Notes under the pieces: model-generated
The model's input: only the letters and a program-made list of their open reading frames with translations
Told to the model about the DNA's origin: nothing
Databases searched by the model: none
Source: an uncultured Cellvibrio sp.
GTDB taxonomy: Bacteria > Pseudomonadota > Gammaproteobacteria > Pseudomonadales > Cellvibrionaceae
Assembly: GCA_946480695.1 (NCBI GenBank)
Contig: CAMLKG010000023.1
Location: 1 to 64,000 of the forward strand
DNA length: 64,000 nt
Direction: 5' to 3'
Program-made: the position numbers and the translations under genes
Shown: positions 50,971 to 60,562 of the stretch, in pieces
Layout of the letters: each line of letters opens with the position of its first letter
Position numbering within the stretch: the stretch's first letter is position 1

Positions 50971-52095
50971 TTAATCTTCATTGCTCTTCACACCAGTAAG
51001 TTCACTGAAGTGTTTGCGTGACGAAGAGTCTGGTATTAGCTCGACAATAAGATCTTCGAGCGACATATTGCCCCATTTCACGGCTTTTTCCAGCGCATAG
51101 GAAACGGGTGAATGTGGTTCAGTTTTCCGAAAAAACTGCGCGATCTCCAATAATTGTTTGAACGCTGCATCGCGGGAGACCAACGCATTGGCTATAACAT
51201 TAGCAGTATTGCTGGTGTTGGCCTTGGTAGCGGAAGCGGTAATACCGTCGGTTGGGCCTTCTTCTTCATGCACCGCTACATCGGCAACGGGTAATTTGTG
51301 TTTGGCGATGTGATTAATGGCGGCGCGGCATTCTTCCAGTGTAGCAATAATCGCCCGTGTGGATGGCGCATCGTCAGAGCCGCAAAGGTTGTCCAATAGT
51401 TTTTCAGTGGCGCGGCAACTATCTATGGCAATGGCAATGTCATCTAATAGATCAACAAAAAAGCTTTCATTGCTTTCGGCGACGGCCTGTTCGATATTGG
51501 CCAGCGTAAAACCCAGCTTTTCTGCCTTGGCTTCACGTGCGTCTTCATTGGTAATGCGTTCAAGGTCTATCGCTTGCTGGTATTGATAATAAGCAAACGG
51601 GCCGGGTGTGTACCCTTCTGTCAATGGAATGCGGCGAATAGGTGCGATTAAAACACCTTCGTTGGACGTACCGTTCAAGCCAGCCAGTGGCGCAACGCGC
51701 GTTTCTATCCCGTCTTCGTCTGGCATAGGGTAAAGGTTGTCCCAGAACTGCCCGAGCAAGCCTTCAATAAGCTGCATGGAGTCCCGTAATCCCTGAAAAC
51801 CATAGCGCCTGACCATGGCCTCGGTCAGCCAGGTTGCCACTTCCAGGTCTTTGCTTTCTTCGCGCAGGATTTTGGGCGCAAGCGTTAATATTTTTCGCCA
51901 GTATTCGTCGGCCTCGCCGCCGCCTTCATTATAGAGGTTGTTCTTCTCGGCATCGCGGGCCGCATAACGTGCCGTTTTAATTGTTTGGTAGCTGGATAAT
52001 GGCGATGCGTCCAAACGGAGATCTTCCCCGGTGGGACGATCCTCTGAAATTGGATTAAGAAATTCTGGTATGTCGAGAATTGCTGATGATGCCAT
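50971..52095 (-). CDS. tssA: T6SS assembly protein TssA (ImpA family)
   Basis: A 374-residue protein with the ImpA_N domain (residues about 8-125): LNPISEDRPTGEDLRLDASP, LREESKDLEVATWLTEAMVR, and FWDNLYPMPDEDGIETRVAP. The C-terminal part (HSPVSYALEKAVKWGNMSLE, LIVELIPDSSSRKHFSELTG) matches the shorter TssA class, in which a C-terminal domain oligomerises. TssA coordinates tube and sheath polymerisation. It is first gene of the minus-strand T6SS operon, divergent from tagH. Confidence 0.95.
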   Translation of the reverse strand: MASSAILDIPEFLNPISEDRPTGEDLRLDASPLSSYQTIKTARYAARDAEKNNLYNEGGGEADEYWRKILTLAPKILREESKDLEVATWLTEAMVRRYGFQGLRDSMQLIEGLLGQFWDNLYPMPDEDGIETRVAPLAGLNGTSNEGVLIAPIRRIPLTEGYTPGPFAYYQYQQAIDLERITNEDAREAKAEKLGFTLANIEQAVAESNESFFVDLLDDIAIAIDSCRATEKLLDNLCGSDDAPSTRAIIATLEECRAAINHIAKHKLPVADVAVHEEEGPTDGITASATKANTSNTANVIANALVSRDAAFKQLLEIAQFFRKTEPHSPVSYALEKAVKWGNMSLEDLIVELIPDSSSRKHFSELTGVKSNED

Positions 52096-52449
52096 TAAGA
52101 CGTATCCCTATTGGTCTGATCTTATTTAAATAAAGGTTGTCCTGAATAGTGCTTACAACCTAAGCTAGCGCCCCCGGGCTCGTAAGGATAAAGCTTCCAA
52201 GTTGCACTGACGAGCCAGCGCTGGCTACAACCTAGCACAGTCGGCATCATAAATTAATAACTCCTGTTTAAAAAGTGATTGAGAGCTAGAGAAATGTGTC
52301 ACAAAACCTGCGGTGGTATGTGGTTTTGCTGGCATGATAGGATTTGTTGATTGCCACAGCGATTGGGCGAAGCCCCAAACGGGTGTAGGAATTCTTAAAT
52401 AATCTTTATAATCAAACACATACTCGCTAGATGGATCGGTTAGGGTTTA
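52096..52449. promoter_or_regulatory. Divergent promoter region of the two T6SS operons
   Basis: The 354 bases between tssA and tagH must drive both core operons. They contain a perfect 14-bp palindrome AGCCAGCGCTGGCT (52213-52226) flanked by two near-copies of CTACAACCTA (about 52153 and 52224), and AT-rich stretches at 52240-52270 and 52390-52420. I looked for a sigma-54 TGGCAC-N5-TTGC element and did not find one. A 64-codon minus-strand ORF here has no support. Confidence 0.55.
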
Positions 52450-52455
52450 TTGCAG

Positions 52456-54102
52456 ATGGCGCTTCAAGTTACTCTTGTCAAGACTCCCGGTAACATTGCT
52501 TTACCGCGGAATAATCACGTGTTTGACCAGCGCGGCGGCACTTTTGGACGCGCTGATACTAATACCTGGGTACTTCCTGATCCGGATAAATTCCTTTCTT
52601 CCTGCCATTGTGAAATTATCTTCGCCGATAATCAGTTTTACCTCGAGGACAAGAGTACCAACGGTACTTTTATAAACGGTGGTTTTGAGCCCCTTGGTCG
52701 AGGCACCCGGCATCAATTGCGCGATGGGGATTTTTTTGAAATCGGGGATTACCGTTTTTCCATCCAGTTGCAGCTGGAACAGCAACCACCAGTAGGTGCG
52801 TTCGCATCGCCATTTGACCTGGCGCCTGCTTATCCGGGTAATACCCCCTTATTCAATGAAGTCCCCAACGCAGATTTCTTTGGCCAGGGGGCAAGTGATA
52901 CGCCTGCACTGTTTGACCAGCAACAGGATCCTTTAGCACTTTGGGATAAACGGCCGCCCCAACCCCGGCATTCGCCTTTCGATCAGCCCCGCGATTTTGC
53001 GTCATCTAATAGGGAAAGTGATTCCCTGCTGGATGATTTTGTGGGCATTGGCAAGCCGGCCATTGATGCGGGTTTTGCTGCAATGGATAGCGCGCCGGGG
53101 ATGGATCAGGCGGTGTCCTGGCCATCGGCAACGTCTGAAAACCTCATCCCGGAAGATTGGGCTGACGACCTGATGAGTCCGGCGTCCCAAGCTTCTCGTC
53201 GCGTGCCCGTAGCACCGGGAACCTTACCGGACGACGGCTTGGTGTCACCATTCGGAATCGAGCCGAAAGCAACGCCGACTGAAATGCCATTCGAGGTTCC
53301 CAAGCCCAATACGCGCATTCCGTTGGCAGAGCGTATCCTGGGTATGGAAGCAGTGCGGGATACAGCCCCGCCGGTGCACAGACCCGATGCACCGCAAGAC
53401 ACACCGGTTCCCCCGGTGGCTAGCGTCGTTCCCGAGGCAAAAACCCGGGTCCAGGCACAGGTTGCGCCGGTGGCAGCAAACAACCCGGACAACTCGGCAA
53501 ATCGTATATTAGTGGAAGCATTGGGATTGGACATGTCGCGTTTGTCCGATGCGGACATGGTTGAAATCAGTCGTATTACCGGGCTGCTCATGCGTGAAAT
53601 TGTGGAGGGTATGCTGGGTGTTTTGCGTTCGCGCGCCAGTATAAAAAACGAATTCCGGATGAATGTCACGACTATCCAGCCGGTGGAAAATAATCCGCTG
53701 AAATTTTCGGTGAGTGTAGATGATGCGTTGGAAAACCTTTTTATAAAAAAATCCAATGCCTACAAAAAGCCGGTGGAAGCGTTTCGCGAAGGTTTCCAGG
53801 AAATTGCCGAACATCAACTGGCAATGATTGCCGGTATTCGCCAGGGATTTGAAGCGATGATGGAGCGATTCAATCCGGAGCAATTAGAAAAAACCTTTAG
53901 CAAGCAAGTAAAAGGCAGTGTGATTCCCGGTATGCAAAAAGCGAAGTTCTGGAGTAGCTATACCGATTATTACCAAGGGTTTACTGACAATATGGAGTTT
54001 TCATTCCAGCATTTGTTTGGCAGTGATTTTGTATCAGCTTATGAAGACCAATTGCGTCGTCTGACGGCAGCGAGGAAACGAGGGGAGTCCAACAATGAAT
54101 AA
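52456..54102 (+). CDS. tagH: T6SS FHA-domain protein TagH/Fha
   Basis: A 548-residue protein with an N-terminal forkhead-associated domain (residues about 20-100): GTFGRADTNTWVLPD, SSCHCEI, LEDKSTNGTFING, with the phosphothreonine-binding R, S, H and N residues visible. A long proline-rich low-complexity middle follows. The C-terminal TagH domain (about 345-500) reads LLMREIVEGMLGVLRSRAS, NPLKFSVSVDDALENLF, YKKPVEAFREGFQEIAEHQL. It is a platform for the threonine-phosphorylation activation switch. I chose the ATG at 52456; a TTG at 52450 has slightly better ribosome-binding spacing (AGGG), so the start is uncertain by two codons. It overlaps tssJ by 8 bases. Confidence 0.93.
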   Translation: MALQVTLVKTPGNIALPRNNHVFDQRGGTFGRADTNTWVLPDPDKFLSSCHCEIIFADNQFYLEDKSTNGTFINGGFEPLGRGTRHQLRDGDFFEIGDYRFSIQLQLEQQPPVGAFASPFDLAPAYPGNTPLFNEVPNADFFGQGASDTPALFDQQQDPLALWDKRPPQPRHSPFDQPRDFASSNRESDSLLDDFVGIGKPAIDAGFAAMDSAPGMDQAVSWPSATSENLIPEDWADDLMSPASQASRRVPVAPGTLPDDGLVSPFGIEPKATPTEMPFEVPKPNTRIPLAERILGMEAVRDTAPPVHRPDAPQDTPVPPVASVVPEAKTRVQAQVAPVAANNPDNSANRILVEALGLDMSRLSDADMVEISRITGLLMREIVEGMLGVLRSRASIKNEFRMNVTTIQPVENNPLKFSVSVDDALENLFIKKSNAYKKPVEAFREGFQEIAEHQLAMIAGIRQGFEAMMERFNPEQLEKTFSKQVKGSVIPGMQKAKFWSSYTDYYQGFTDNMEFSFQHLFGSDFVSAYEDQLRRLTAARKRGESNNE

Positions 54103-54610
54103 ATCGTTTGAGATAATGCGTTCAGGCCTGGTGAAGATAATGTTGCTTGCGTTTTTAGTATTCGCCCTGGGTGCGTGTTCATCATCCAAAAGCCGGGTGG
54201 GGGGAGTGTTAAACCTGGATACGGATTTGAAGCTTACCCTGAAGGTGGGTTCAGATATAAATCCGGATGATAACAACCGACCTTCACCGGTATTTGTCCG
54301 CTTTTACCAACTTAAATCCACCACGGCTTTCGATAAAGCCGACTTTATTGATATTTATGAGCGCGATAAGGAAATTTTCGGTGGCGACATTATCAATAAA
54401 CAAACGTTAAAGCCCCTGGTTCCCGGTGAAACCCGCACTGAACGTTTGGTTCTGGAACCGGGAACGCGCGCTATTGCAATTTATGCGGAGTTCTCCCAGT
54501 ACGCGGGCTCCACTTACAAAGTGACCTTTCCCGTGACGGAAAACAACGTTATTCGCAATGCGGAAATCGTGCAGATTTCCGGAAGAACCCTGTCACTGGT
54601 TAAAAAATAA
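54095..54610 (+). CDS. tssJ: T6SS outer-membrane lipoprotein TssJ
   Basis: A 171-residue lipoprotein with lipobox LALGAC (Cys about residue 28). The mature part is the beta-sandwich of TssJ: LKLTLKVGSDINPDDNNRPS, PVFVRFYQLKSTTAFDKADF, EIFGGDI, RAIAIYAEFSQYAGSTYKVT. It anchors the trans-envelope TssJLM complex in the outer membrane. GGGGAG precedes the ATG within the end of tagH. Confidence 0.95.
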   Translation: MNKSFEIMRSGLVKIMLLAFLVFALGACSSSKSRVGGVLNLDTDLKLTLKVGSDINPDDNNRPSPVFVRFYQLKSTTAFDKADFIDIYERDKEIFGGDIINKQTLKPLVPGETRTERLVLEPGTRAIAIYAEFSQYAGSTYKVTFPVTENNVIRNAEIVQISGRTLSLVKK

Positions 54611-54646
54611 ATCCGGGTTCCTACCCAGGGAATTTACGAGAAGCCT

Positions 54647-55981
54647 ATGTCTCTTGATAGCAAAGTCGTGTGGTCAGAGGGGATGTTCCTGAATCCCCAA
54701 CATTTTCAGCAGCAAGATCGCTACTTCGAAAGTTACGTCAATCGCAAGTGCAGCGCTCAGGGTAGTAACACCTGGGGTTTACAGCACCTGGAGCTAGACC
54801 AGCAATTGTTGAAACTGGGTAAGATTTCCGTGCACAACGGTCGCGGTATCTTTCCCGATGGAACACCGTTCAGCTTTCCGGATATTGATGATGCCCCGGC
54901 GGTAATCGAGCTGCCTGTAGGTTCGCATAATGTGGTGGTATACCTTGGGGTGCCGGTGCGCCGCCCGGGTGCGGTAGATGTTTTGGCCAAGGATAATGTG
55001 CAGAGCCTGGCCCGTTATTATCCACTGGATATGCCGGTGCGCGATGTTACCCAGGAGGGCGGGGAGGACCATCAACTCGGTGTTGCCAAATTACGCCTGC
55101 GCCTGTTACTGGAAACCGAGGATTTAAGTGGCTATGCCTGTATCGGTATAGCGCGAATTGCCGAAGCGCGTGAAGACCGCAATATTATCCTTGATGAACA
55201 TTACCTGCCGAGTTGCCTGGATGTCCAGGCGGCCCCGCGGCTATCGGGTTTTTTACATGAATTGGTAGGGTTACTGCATCACCGCGGCGAATCCATCGCG
55301 GGCCGGTTGGCGGATGGCCGCCGTGGCGGCACAGCGGAAATCGCCGATTATATGTTGTTGCAACTAGTCAACCGTGCAGAGCCGTATATCTCCCACCTGA
55401 CGACTATTGATGGATTACACCCGGCGCGCTTGTATGGGGAGTTGGTACAATTGGCAGGCGAATTATCGACGTTTGTAGCCAAGGCAAAACGCCCACCACA
55501 ATTTCCGCAATATTTGCATGATAATTTGCAGCAAACCTTTTCCCTGGCAATCAGTACGCTGCGCGAATACCTATCAATGGTGTACGAACAAACGGCTATT
55601 TCATTGCAATTGGTGGAAAAGAAATACGGTATTCGCGTATCCGAAATTACCGATCGCAGCTTGCTCGGTACCGCTGTATTTATTTTGGCGGTACGTGCCG
55701 ATGTTAAAGATGAAGTTATCCGCTTGCGTTTACCGGCGCAAATGAAAATCGGGCCGGTAGAAAGAATTCGCGAGCTGGTTAACGCCGCCATGCCCGGTAT
55801 TTTGGTTCGTCCGCTACCGGTAGCGCCCCGCCAAATTCCATTCCGGTCCGGATACACGTATTTTGAATTGGATAAGCACAGTGAGTTCTGGAAAGAATTA
55901 AATCAATCCGGTGGATTTGCGCTGCATTTAGGTGGCGACTTCCCGGGTATCGAAATGGAATTTTGGGCAATAAGGCAGTAA
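54647..55981 (+). CDS. tssK: T6SS baseplate adaptor TssK
   Basis: A 444-residue TssK. The N-terminus VVWSEGMFLNPQHFQQQDRY is diagnostic. FLHELVGLLHHRGESIAGRL, ALRLYGELVQLAGELSTF-like LYGELVQLAGELSTFVAKA, and the C-terminal YTYFELDKHSEFWKEL and GGFALHLGGDFPGIEMEFWA are standard. TssK connects the baseplate to the TssJLM membrane complex. It lies 36 bases after tssJ. Confidence 0.96.
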   Translation: MSLDSKVVWSEGMFLNPQHFQQQDRYFESYVNRKCSAQGSNTWGLQHLELDQQLLKLGKISVHNGRGIFPDGTPFSFPDIDDAPAVIELPVGSHNVVVYLGVPVRRPGAVDVLAKDNVQSLARYYPLDMPVRDVTQEGGEDHQLGVAKLRLRLLLETEDLSGYACIGIARIAEAREDRNIILDEHYLPSCLDVQAAPRLSGFLHELVGLLHHRGESIAGRLADGRRGGTAEIADYMLLQLVNRAEPYISHLTTIDGLHPARLYGELVQLAGELSTFVAKAKRPPQFPQYLHDNLQQTFSLAISTLREYLSMVYEQTAISLQLVEKKYGIRVSEITDRSLLGTAVFILAVRADVKDEVIRLRLPAQMKIGPVERIRELVNAAMPGILVRPLPVAPRQIPFRSGYTYFELDKHSEFWKELNQSGGFALHLGGDFPGIEMEFWAIRQ

Positions 55982-56044
55982 AAACACACCATTTGTTCCT
56001 GGCGTTTTAATTACAGCAGAATCCTTTGGGTATACGGAAACAAT

Positions 56045-56938
56045 ATGTCTGATAACGGCTCTGATAAAACGGTTTTTAAACAACCCATGCCGGGTGGCGA
56101 TCGCACCGGCATGCGCCCGGCACCGGGTGCGCGCGGGCCATCGACACCGGCGCGTGAGCAACCATCCACCGGCTATCAGCAGCCACCACCGTCGTCAAAT
56201 CGACCAATGATGCCGGATGTGAACTCTGGCCAATTTAAAGCAGAGCACTCGGTAAATCCTGTTGTAAATGCGGCGGCGACTTTAATTGCCGTATTTGCGA
56301 AAACCCGAAGTACCGCGCGTCACAATGATGTAGGCGGACTTTACCAGCGTTTGGTCAATGAAATAAAAGCCTTTGAATCGCGCTTGCGCGATTTGAATTT
56401 AAAGCAGGAGCAATTGTTATCCGCGCGTTACCTGATGTGTTCAGTCCTGGACGAGGCGGTGCTCAATACGCCTTGGGGCTCCGAAAGCGCCTGGGCCCAG
56501 CGCACATTGTTAAGCGTATTCCACGGTGAAACTTCAGGCGGTGAGAAGTCGTTCCTTATCCTGGACCGACTCAAGCAAACACCCGCCGAAAACCTTGATT
56601 TAATCGAATTATTTTATATTTGTATCAGCCTGGGGTTTGAAGGGCGCTACCGGTTGATGAATCGCGGCCGCGAGGGCCTCGACCAAATCCGCGAAGAATT
56701 GTTTGCAATCATTCGTCGCCATCGCGGGGATTACGAGCGTTCTTTATCGCCCTCCTGGGCGGGCTTGGGCAATATGCGTAACCCGCTCACTGAATACATT
56801 CCACTGTGGTTTGTTGTGGCTTTGATGGTAGCCATTTTATTCTTCAGTTATTCGGGCCTGAGGTATTGGCTCTATTCCTCGTCAACGCCGGTTGTTCAGG
56901 AAATTTCTGAACTCCAGGATAAGGATGAATCGCACTGA
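56045..56938 (+). CDS. tssL: T6SS inner-membrane protein TssL (DotU/IcmH family)
   Basis: A 297-residue DotU-type protein. It has a proline- and glycine-rich N-terminus (about 60 residues), then the cytoplasmic DotU domain: NPVVNAAATLIAVFAKTRST, YLMCSVLDEAVLNTPWGSES, LSVFHGETSGGEKSFLILDR, LIELFYICISLGFEGRYRLM. A single C-terminal membrane helix (IPLWFVVALMVAILFFSYSG) follows. There is no OmpA-like peptidoglycan-binding extension, so cell-wall anchoring must come from another protein. It lies 63 bases after tssK. Confidence 0.96.
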   Translation: MSDNGSDKTVFKQPMPGGDRTGMRPAPGARGPSTPAREQPSTGYQQPPPSSNRPMMPDVNSGQFKAEHSVNPVVNAAATLIAVFAKTRSTARHNDVGGLYQRLVNEIKAFESRLRDLNLKQEQLLSARYLMCSVLDEAVLNTPWGSESAWAQRTLLSVFHGETSGGEKSFLILDRLKQTPAENLDLIELFYICISLGFEGRYRLMNRGREGLDQIREELFAIIRRHRGDYERSLSPSWAGLGNMRNPLTEYIPLWFVVALMVAILFFSYSGLRYWLYSSSTPVVQEISELQDKDESH

Positions 56939-57009
56939 GTGCATAAAACAAAAATGATGGATTGGTCTGCGCTGTAACAGACCCCCGACTTGATTGGTAA
57001 TCAGGATTT

Positions 57010-60000
57010 ATGAATAAGATTGGTCGCTTTTTTACAAACCCGCTGGTGATCTCGCTCATTGGTTTGGTATTAATCGCCTTGTTAATTTGGTTTGCCGGGC
57101 CGCAAATCAAATTTGGCGCCGATAACTCGGCTCCCCTGGCTGATGTAACCACGCGCTTGCTCATAATTATGGGCGTAATACTTTTATGGGTATTAAATGC
57201 CTGGCGCCGGCAATTCATGGTCAATAAAAATAATAAAAATCTGGTCAGTGATTTACAGGAAACCAACCAGTATGCGCAACAGGATATGGCATCAGAGCAA
57301 GCTGCTGATGAGATTGCGCAACTCAGCGACCGTTTCCAATCGGCCCTCGCGACTTTGAACAAACTCAAATTCCATGGCCGTGGCCGCAAGAAAGCACTCT
57401 ATCAATTGCCCTGGTACATTATTGTCGGGCCACCCGGTTCGGGTAAAACCACCGCCCTGGTTAACTCGGGGCTGGAATTTCCGTTGGCGGATCAATTTGG
57501 CAAAGGGGCTGTGCAAGGGGTAGGGGGAACACGCAACTGTGATTGGTGGTTTACCAATGAAGCCGTGTTGATTGATACCGCGGGTCGTTACACCACACAA
57601 GATAGCCACAAAGCGATTGATAGTTCTGCGTGGGAAGGCTTCCTGACGTTGTTAAAGCGCAATCGCCGCCGCCGTCCCATCAATGGCGCTATAGTCGCAA
57701 TCAGTTTGCAGGATTTGTTAATGCAAACCGATGAAGAGCGTAGCTTGCACGCCAAAACCATACGTTCGCGCCTGGATGAATTGATGGATAAACTGGAAAT
57801 CCGGTTTCCGGTTTATTTGTTATTTACCAAGTCGGATCTGGTACACGGATTTAGTGAATTTTTTGAAGACCTGGGTAAAGAAGAGCGCGAGCAAGTCTGG
57901 GGGATTTCGCTTCCCAACGCCCCCAAGCCTACCCAAAGCCCCGATTTTTCACACATCAGCCATGAACTGAAAAAACTGTCCGAGCGATTAAACGAGCGGG
58001 TCATCTGGCGTATGCATCAGGAGCGCGATCCGCAGCGGTGCGCCGCTATTGAAGGTTTTCCATTGCAGATGGAAAACCTGTTTCAGATCGCTGAATCTTT
58101 TATCAATCGTACCTTTGCGCAGAATCGCTTCCAATTCCAACCCTATTTGCGCGGCGTTTATTTTTCCAGCGGTACCCAGGACGGCACTCCGATTGACCGG
58201 CTGATGACATCGGTCTCTTCGAATTTTGGCTTCGCGCGCGAAGTGGCCGCGCCTAATTCCGGGCGCGGGAAAAGTTATTTTATTTCTCGTTTGTTCCGCG
58301 AAGTTATTTTTCCTGAATCGGAACTGGTGGGTACCAACCGTCGTTACGAACGCATTATCCGTATCACACAAACAGCAGCTTATATAGCGGCGGCGGCGGT
58401 TACGCTGTCGGTAGTCTTGTTGTGGAGCGGGAGTGTTACACGCAATAACCTATATATGGTGGATGTTAAGGACAACATTAAAACCTTTAAGGACACCACC
58501 AAACAGTTGGCTATTAATTCGGCCGATGCCGGCAATATTTTGCCTCCATTGAATGCGCTTTATTCGGCGAGCAGTGTTTACGACAAACAGGCGCACCCCT
58601 GGTTAAACAGCATGGGGCTTTATGATGACCGCGTGGATCAGGAGGCGAACCAGCTTTACCAGCAAAAATTGCAAACGCTGTTTTTGCCACATTTGTTACG
58701 CACTATGGAACGAGTGATCCAGCAGGGCGATCCTGGCGGTGACCTTTATTCCAGTTTCCGCTTATACATGATGTTCAAAGTCATGGACAAAATGAACAAA
58801 CCTTTGGTGCAAGAATGGTTCGAACGGCATTGGGATCACCAATTCGCACAGGACAAGCAAAAAAATGCGGAACTCAAGCAACATCTCAATGCGTTGTTTG
58901 CCCTGGATTTCCCGCCTTCCGAATTGAATCCCCTATTGGTGGAGCAGACCCGCGCGCAGCTATTGCGCGTGCCGGTCGCACAACGAATTTACAGCCGCAT
59001 TAAAGCTGATCCGCAATACAGCCAGAAGGTAGATGTACTCAATTGGTATGGTGAGCCGGTACGCAATAATTTCGATGTGGATGCCAACCGGAATATATTC
59101 ACTATCCCCGTGTTATTCACGCTACAGGGATATAAAAACCTGGACATTTCGTCCAGCTCGCCACTTTTTTCCGATGTGGCTGACGAGCAATGGGTATTGG
59201 CTGATGCGGACGCAAACAGCCAGTTATTAATTGATCGCGATGTTGAAAGTATCAGTGCGCAAGTGCGTGAATTTTATCTGGCCGATTACAGCAATACCTG
59301 GGCGGGTATTCACAATGCCTTGGCTGTGAATCATTTTTCCAGCATCCAGGATTTGAATCGCGCCTTAAGCGCTTTTGTCGATCCGGTTTATTCACCCATC
59401 CTTGCGATATTGGACACCGCGAAAACCCACACCCAGCTTACCCCGCCGGTGCTGGACAAGGCCGCAGATAAAGTCCAGGGCGGCGGTGCAACTGACAAAG
59501 CCCTGGATTACCTGGCTGCGAAAGTGGAAGGCACACAAGTGGATAAACGTTTTGAGGATTTGCATAAACTCGTGCAGCAATCCTCACGCGGCCCGGCACC
59601 CATAAACAGTGTGCTGCAACAGGTGGAAACCCTGCGGGCGTTTGTACAGGAGATCGCGCTGGCGCCGGATACCGAACAAAGTGCATTTGAAATTGCCAAG
59701 GCGCGTTACCAATCCAATGCGGGCAACCCGGTCTCCGCCTTGCGTGCCTATGCCAAAACCACACCGGAACCGGTGCAGCGCTGGTTAACCAGCCTGGCTG
59801 ACGAATCCTGGAAAATAATTTCCCAATCAGCACACGGTTACGTGAGCAAGGAATGGCGCGCCCGGGTTTACCAACCTTATTCACAAGCGCTTGCTGGCCG
59901 CTATCCGCTCAACCCCAATGCCTCCGATGAGCTTGCGCTGCTGGACTTCAGCAGCTTCTTTAAACCTCAGGGGACCCTGGATCAATTTGCGAAAGAATTT

Positions 60001-60561
60001 ATTGACCCTTTTGTTGAAAAACGCGGTACCTGGGCAAGTCGCAGTGTCGATGGTTTCAGCTTGGGATTTCCTTCATCCGCGTTGGCCCAATTGCAGCGCG
60101 CGGCCAGTATTCGCGATGTGTTTTTCCGTCAAAACCCCGAGACCCCCAGCATCAGCCTGGAGCTGCGACCTTATTACATGAATAAGGAAGATGCGCTATT
60201 TACCCTCGACTTGGGTGATCAACGGCTTACCTATAACCATGGGCCAAAGTTCTGGAAGTCCATTACCTGGTCCGGTGACAATGATTCGCGTCGGTTGCGC
60301 TTGATATTTGAGGACCTTAAAGGCGGGCAATATGATCGGGCATTCACCGGTCCCTGGGCCTGGTTCCGTTTGATGGATGCAGCGCATATCCAATCCACGC
60401 CCCAATCCAATGTGTATTTAATTACCTTTATGCACGATTCCGCACGCGTAACAGATGAACAAAGCACACGGAAAATTGTGTTTGAAGGCAGAGCGACCAG
60501 CATCAACAATCCTTTCAAAAATGAATTGCTAAATGCTTTCCGTTGTCCGGAGTCTATCTGA
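57010..60561 (+). CDS. tssM: T6SS inner-membrane protein TssM (IcmF family)
   Basis: An 1183-residue IcmF-type protein. It has two N-terminal membrane helices (VISLIGLVLIALLIWFAG, LLIIMGVILLWVLNA) and a cytoplasmic NTPase domain with intact Walker A VGPPGSGKTTAL (about residues 138-149) and LIDTAGRY. A third membrane helix (YIAAAAVTLSVVLLWSG, about 457-473) is followed by a long periplasmic part with LRPYYMNKEDALFTLDLGDQ and PWAWFRLMDAA near the C-terminus. AGGA precedes the ATG by six bases. It forms the trans-envelope channel with TssL and TssJ. It ends in TGA one base before the tagF start. Confidence 0.97.
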   Translation: MNKIGRFFTNPLVISLIGLVLIALLIWFAGPQIKFGADNSAPLADVTTRLLIIMGVILLWVLNAWRRQFMVNKNNKNLVSDLQETNQYAQQDMASEQAADEIAQLSDRFQSALATLNKLKFHGRGRKKALYQLPWYIIVGPPGSGKTTALVNSGLEFPLADQFGKGAVQGVGGTRNCDWWFTNEAVLIDTAGRYTTQDSHKAIDSSAWEGFLTLLKRNRRRRPINGAIVAISLQDLLMQTDEERSLHAKTIRSRLDELMDKLEIRFPVYLLFTKSDLVHGFSEFFEDLGKEEREQVWGISLPNAPKPTQSPDFSHISHELKKLSERLNERVIWRMHQERDPQRCAAIEGFPLQMENLFQIAESFINRTFAQNRFQFQPYLRGVYFSSGTQDGTPIDRLMTSVSSNFGFAREVAAPNSGRGKSYFISRLFREVIFPESELVGTNRRYERIIRITQTAAYIAAAAVTLSVVLLWSGSVTRNNLYMVDVKDNIKTFKDTTKQLAINSADAGNILPPLNALYSASSVYDKQAHPWLNSMGLYDDRVDQEANQLYQQKLQTLFLPHLLRTMERVIQQGDPGGDLYSSFRLYMMFKVMDKMNKPLVQEWFERHWDHQFAQDKQKNAELKQHLNALFALDFPPSELNPLLVEQTRAQLLRVPVAQRIYSRIKADPQYSQKVDVLNWYGEPVRNNFDVDANRNIFTIPVLFTLQGYKNLDISSSSPLFSDVADEQWVLADADANSQLLIDRDVESISAQVREFYLADYSNTWAGIHNALAVNHFSSIQDLNRALSAFVDPVYSPILAILDTAKTHTQLTPPVLDKAADKVQGGGATDKALDYLAAKVEGTQVDKRFEDLHKLVQQSSRGPAPINSVLQQVETLRAFVQEIALAPDTEQSAFEIAKARYQSNAGNPVSALRAYAKTTPEPVQRWLTSLADESWKIISQSAHGYVSKEWRARVYQPYSQALAGRYPLNPNASDELALLDFSSFFKPQGTLDQFAKEFIDPFVEKRGTWASRSVDGFSLGFPSSALAQLQRAASIRDVFFRQNPETPSISLELRPYYMNKEDALFTLDLGDQRLTYNHGPKFWKSITWSGDNDSRRLRLIFEDLKGGQYDRAFTGPWAWFRLMDAAHIQSTPQSNVYLITFMHDSARVTDEQSTRKIVFEGRATSINNPFKNELLNAFRCPESI

Positions 60562-60562
60562 A

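Noticed and set aside
52096..52449. Sigma-54 promoter for the T6SS operons
   Set aside because: No TGGCAC-N5-TTGC element was found on either strand of the gap.
53106..53756. 216-codon minus-strand ORF
   Set aside because: Antisense to the proline-rich part of tagH; no domain or ribosome-binding site.
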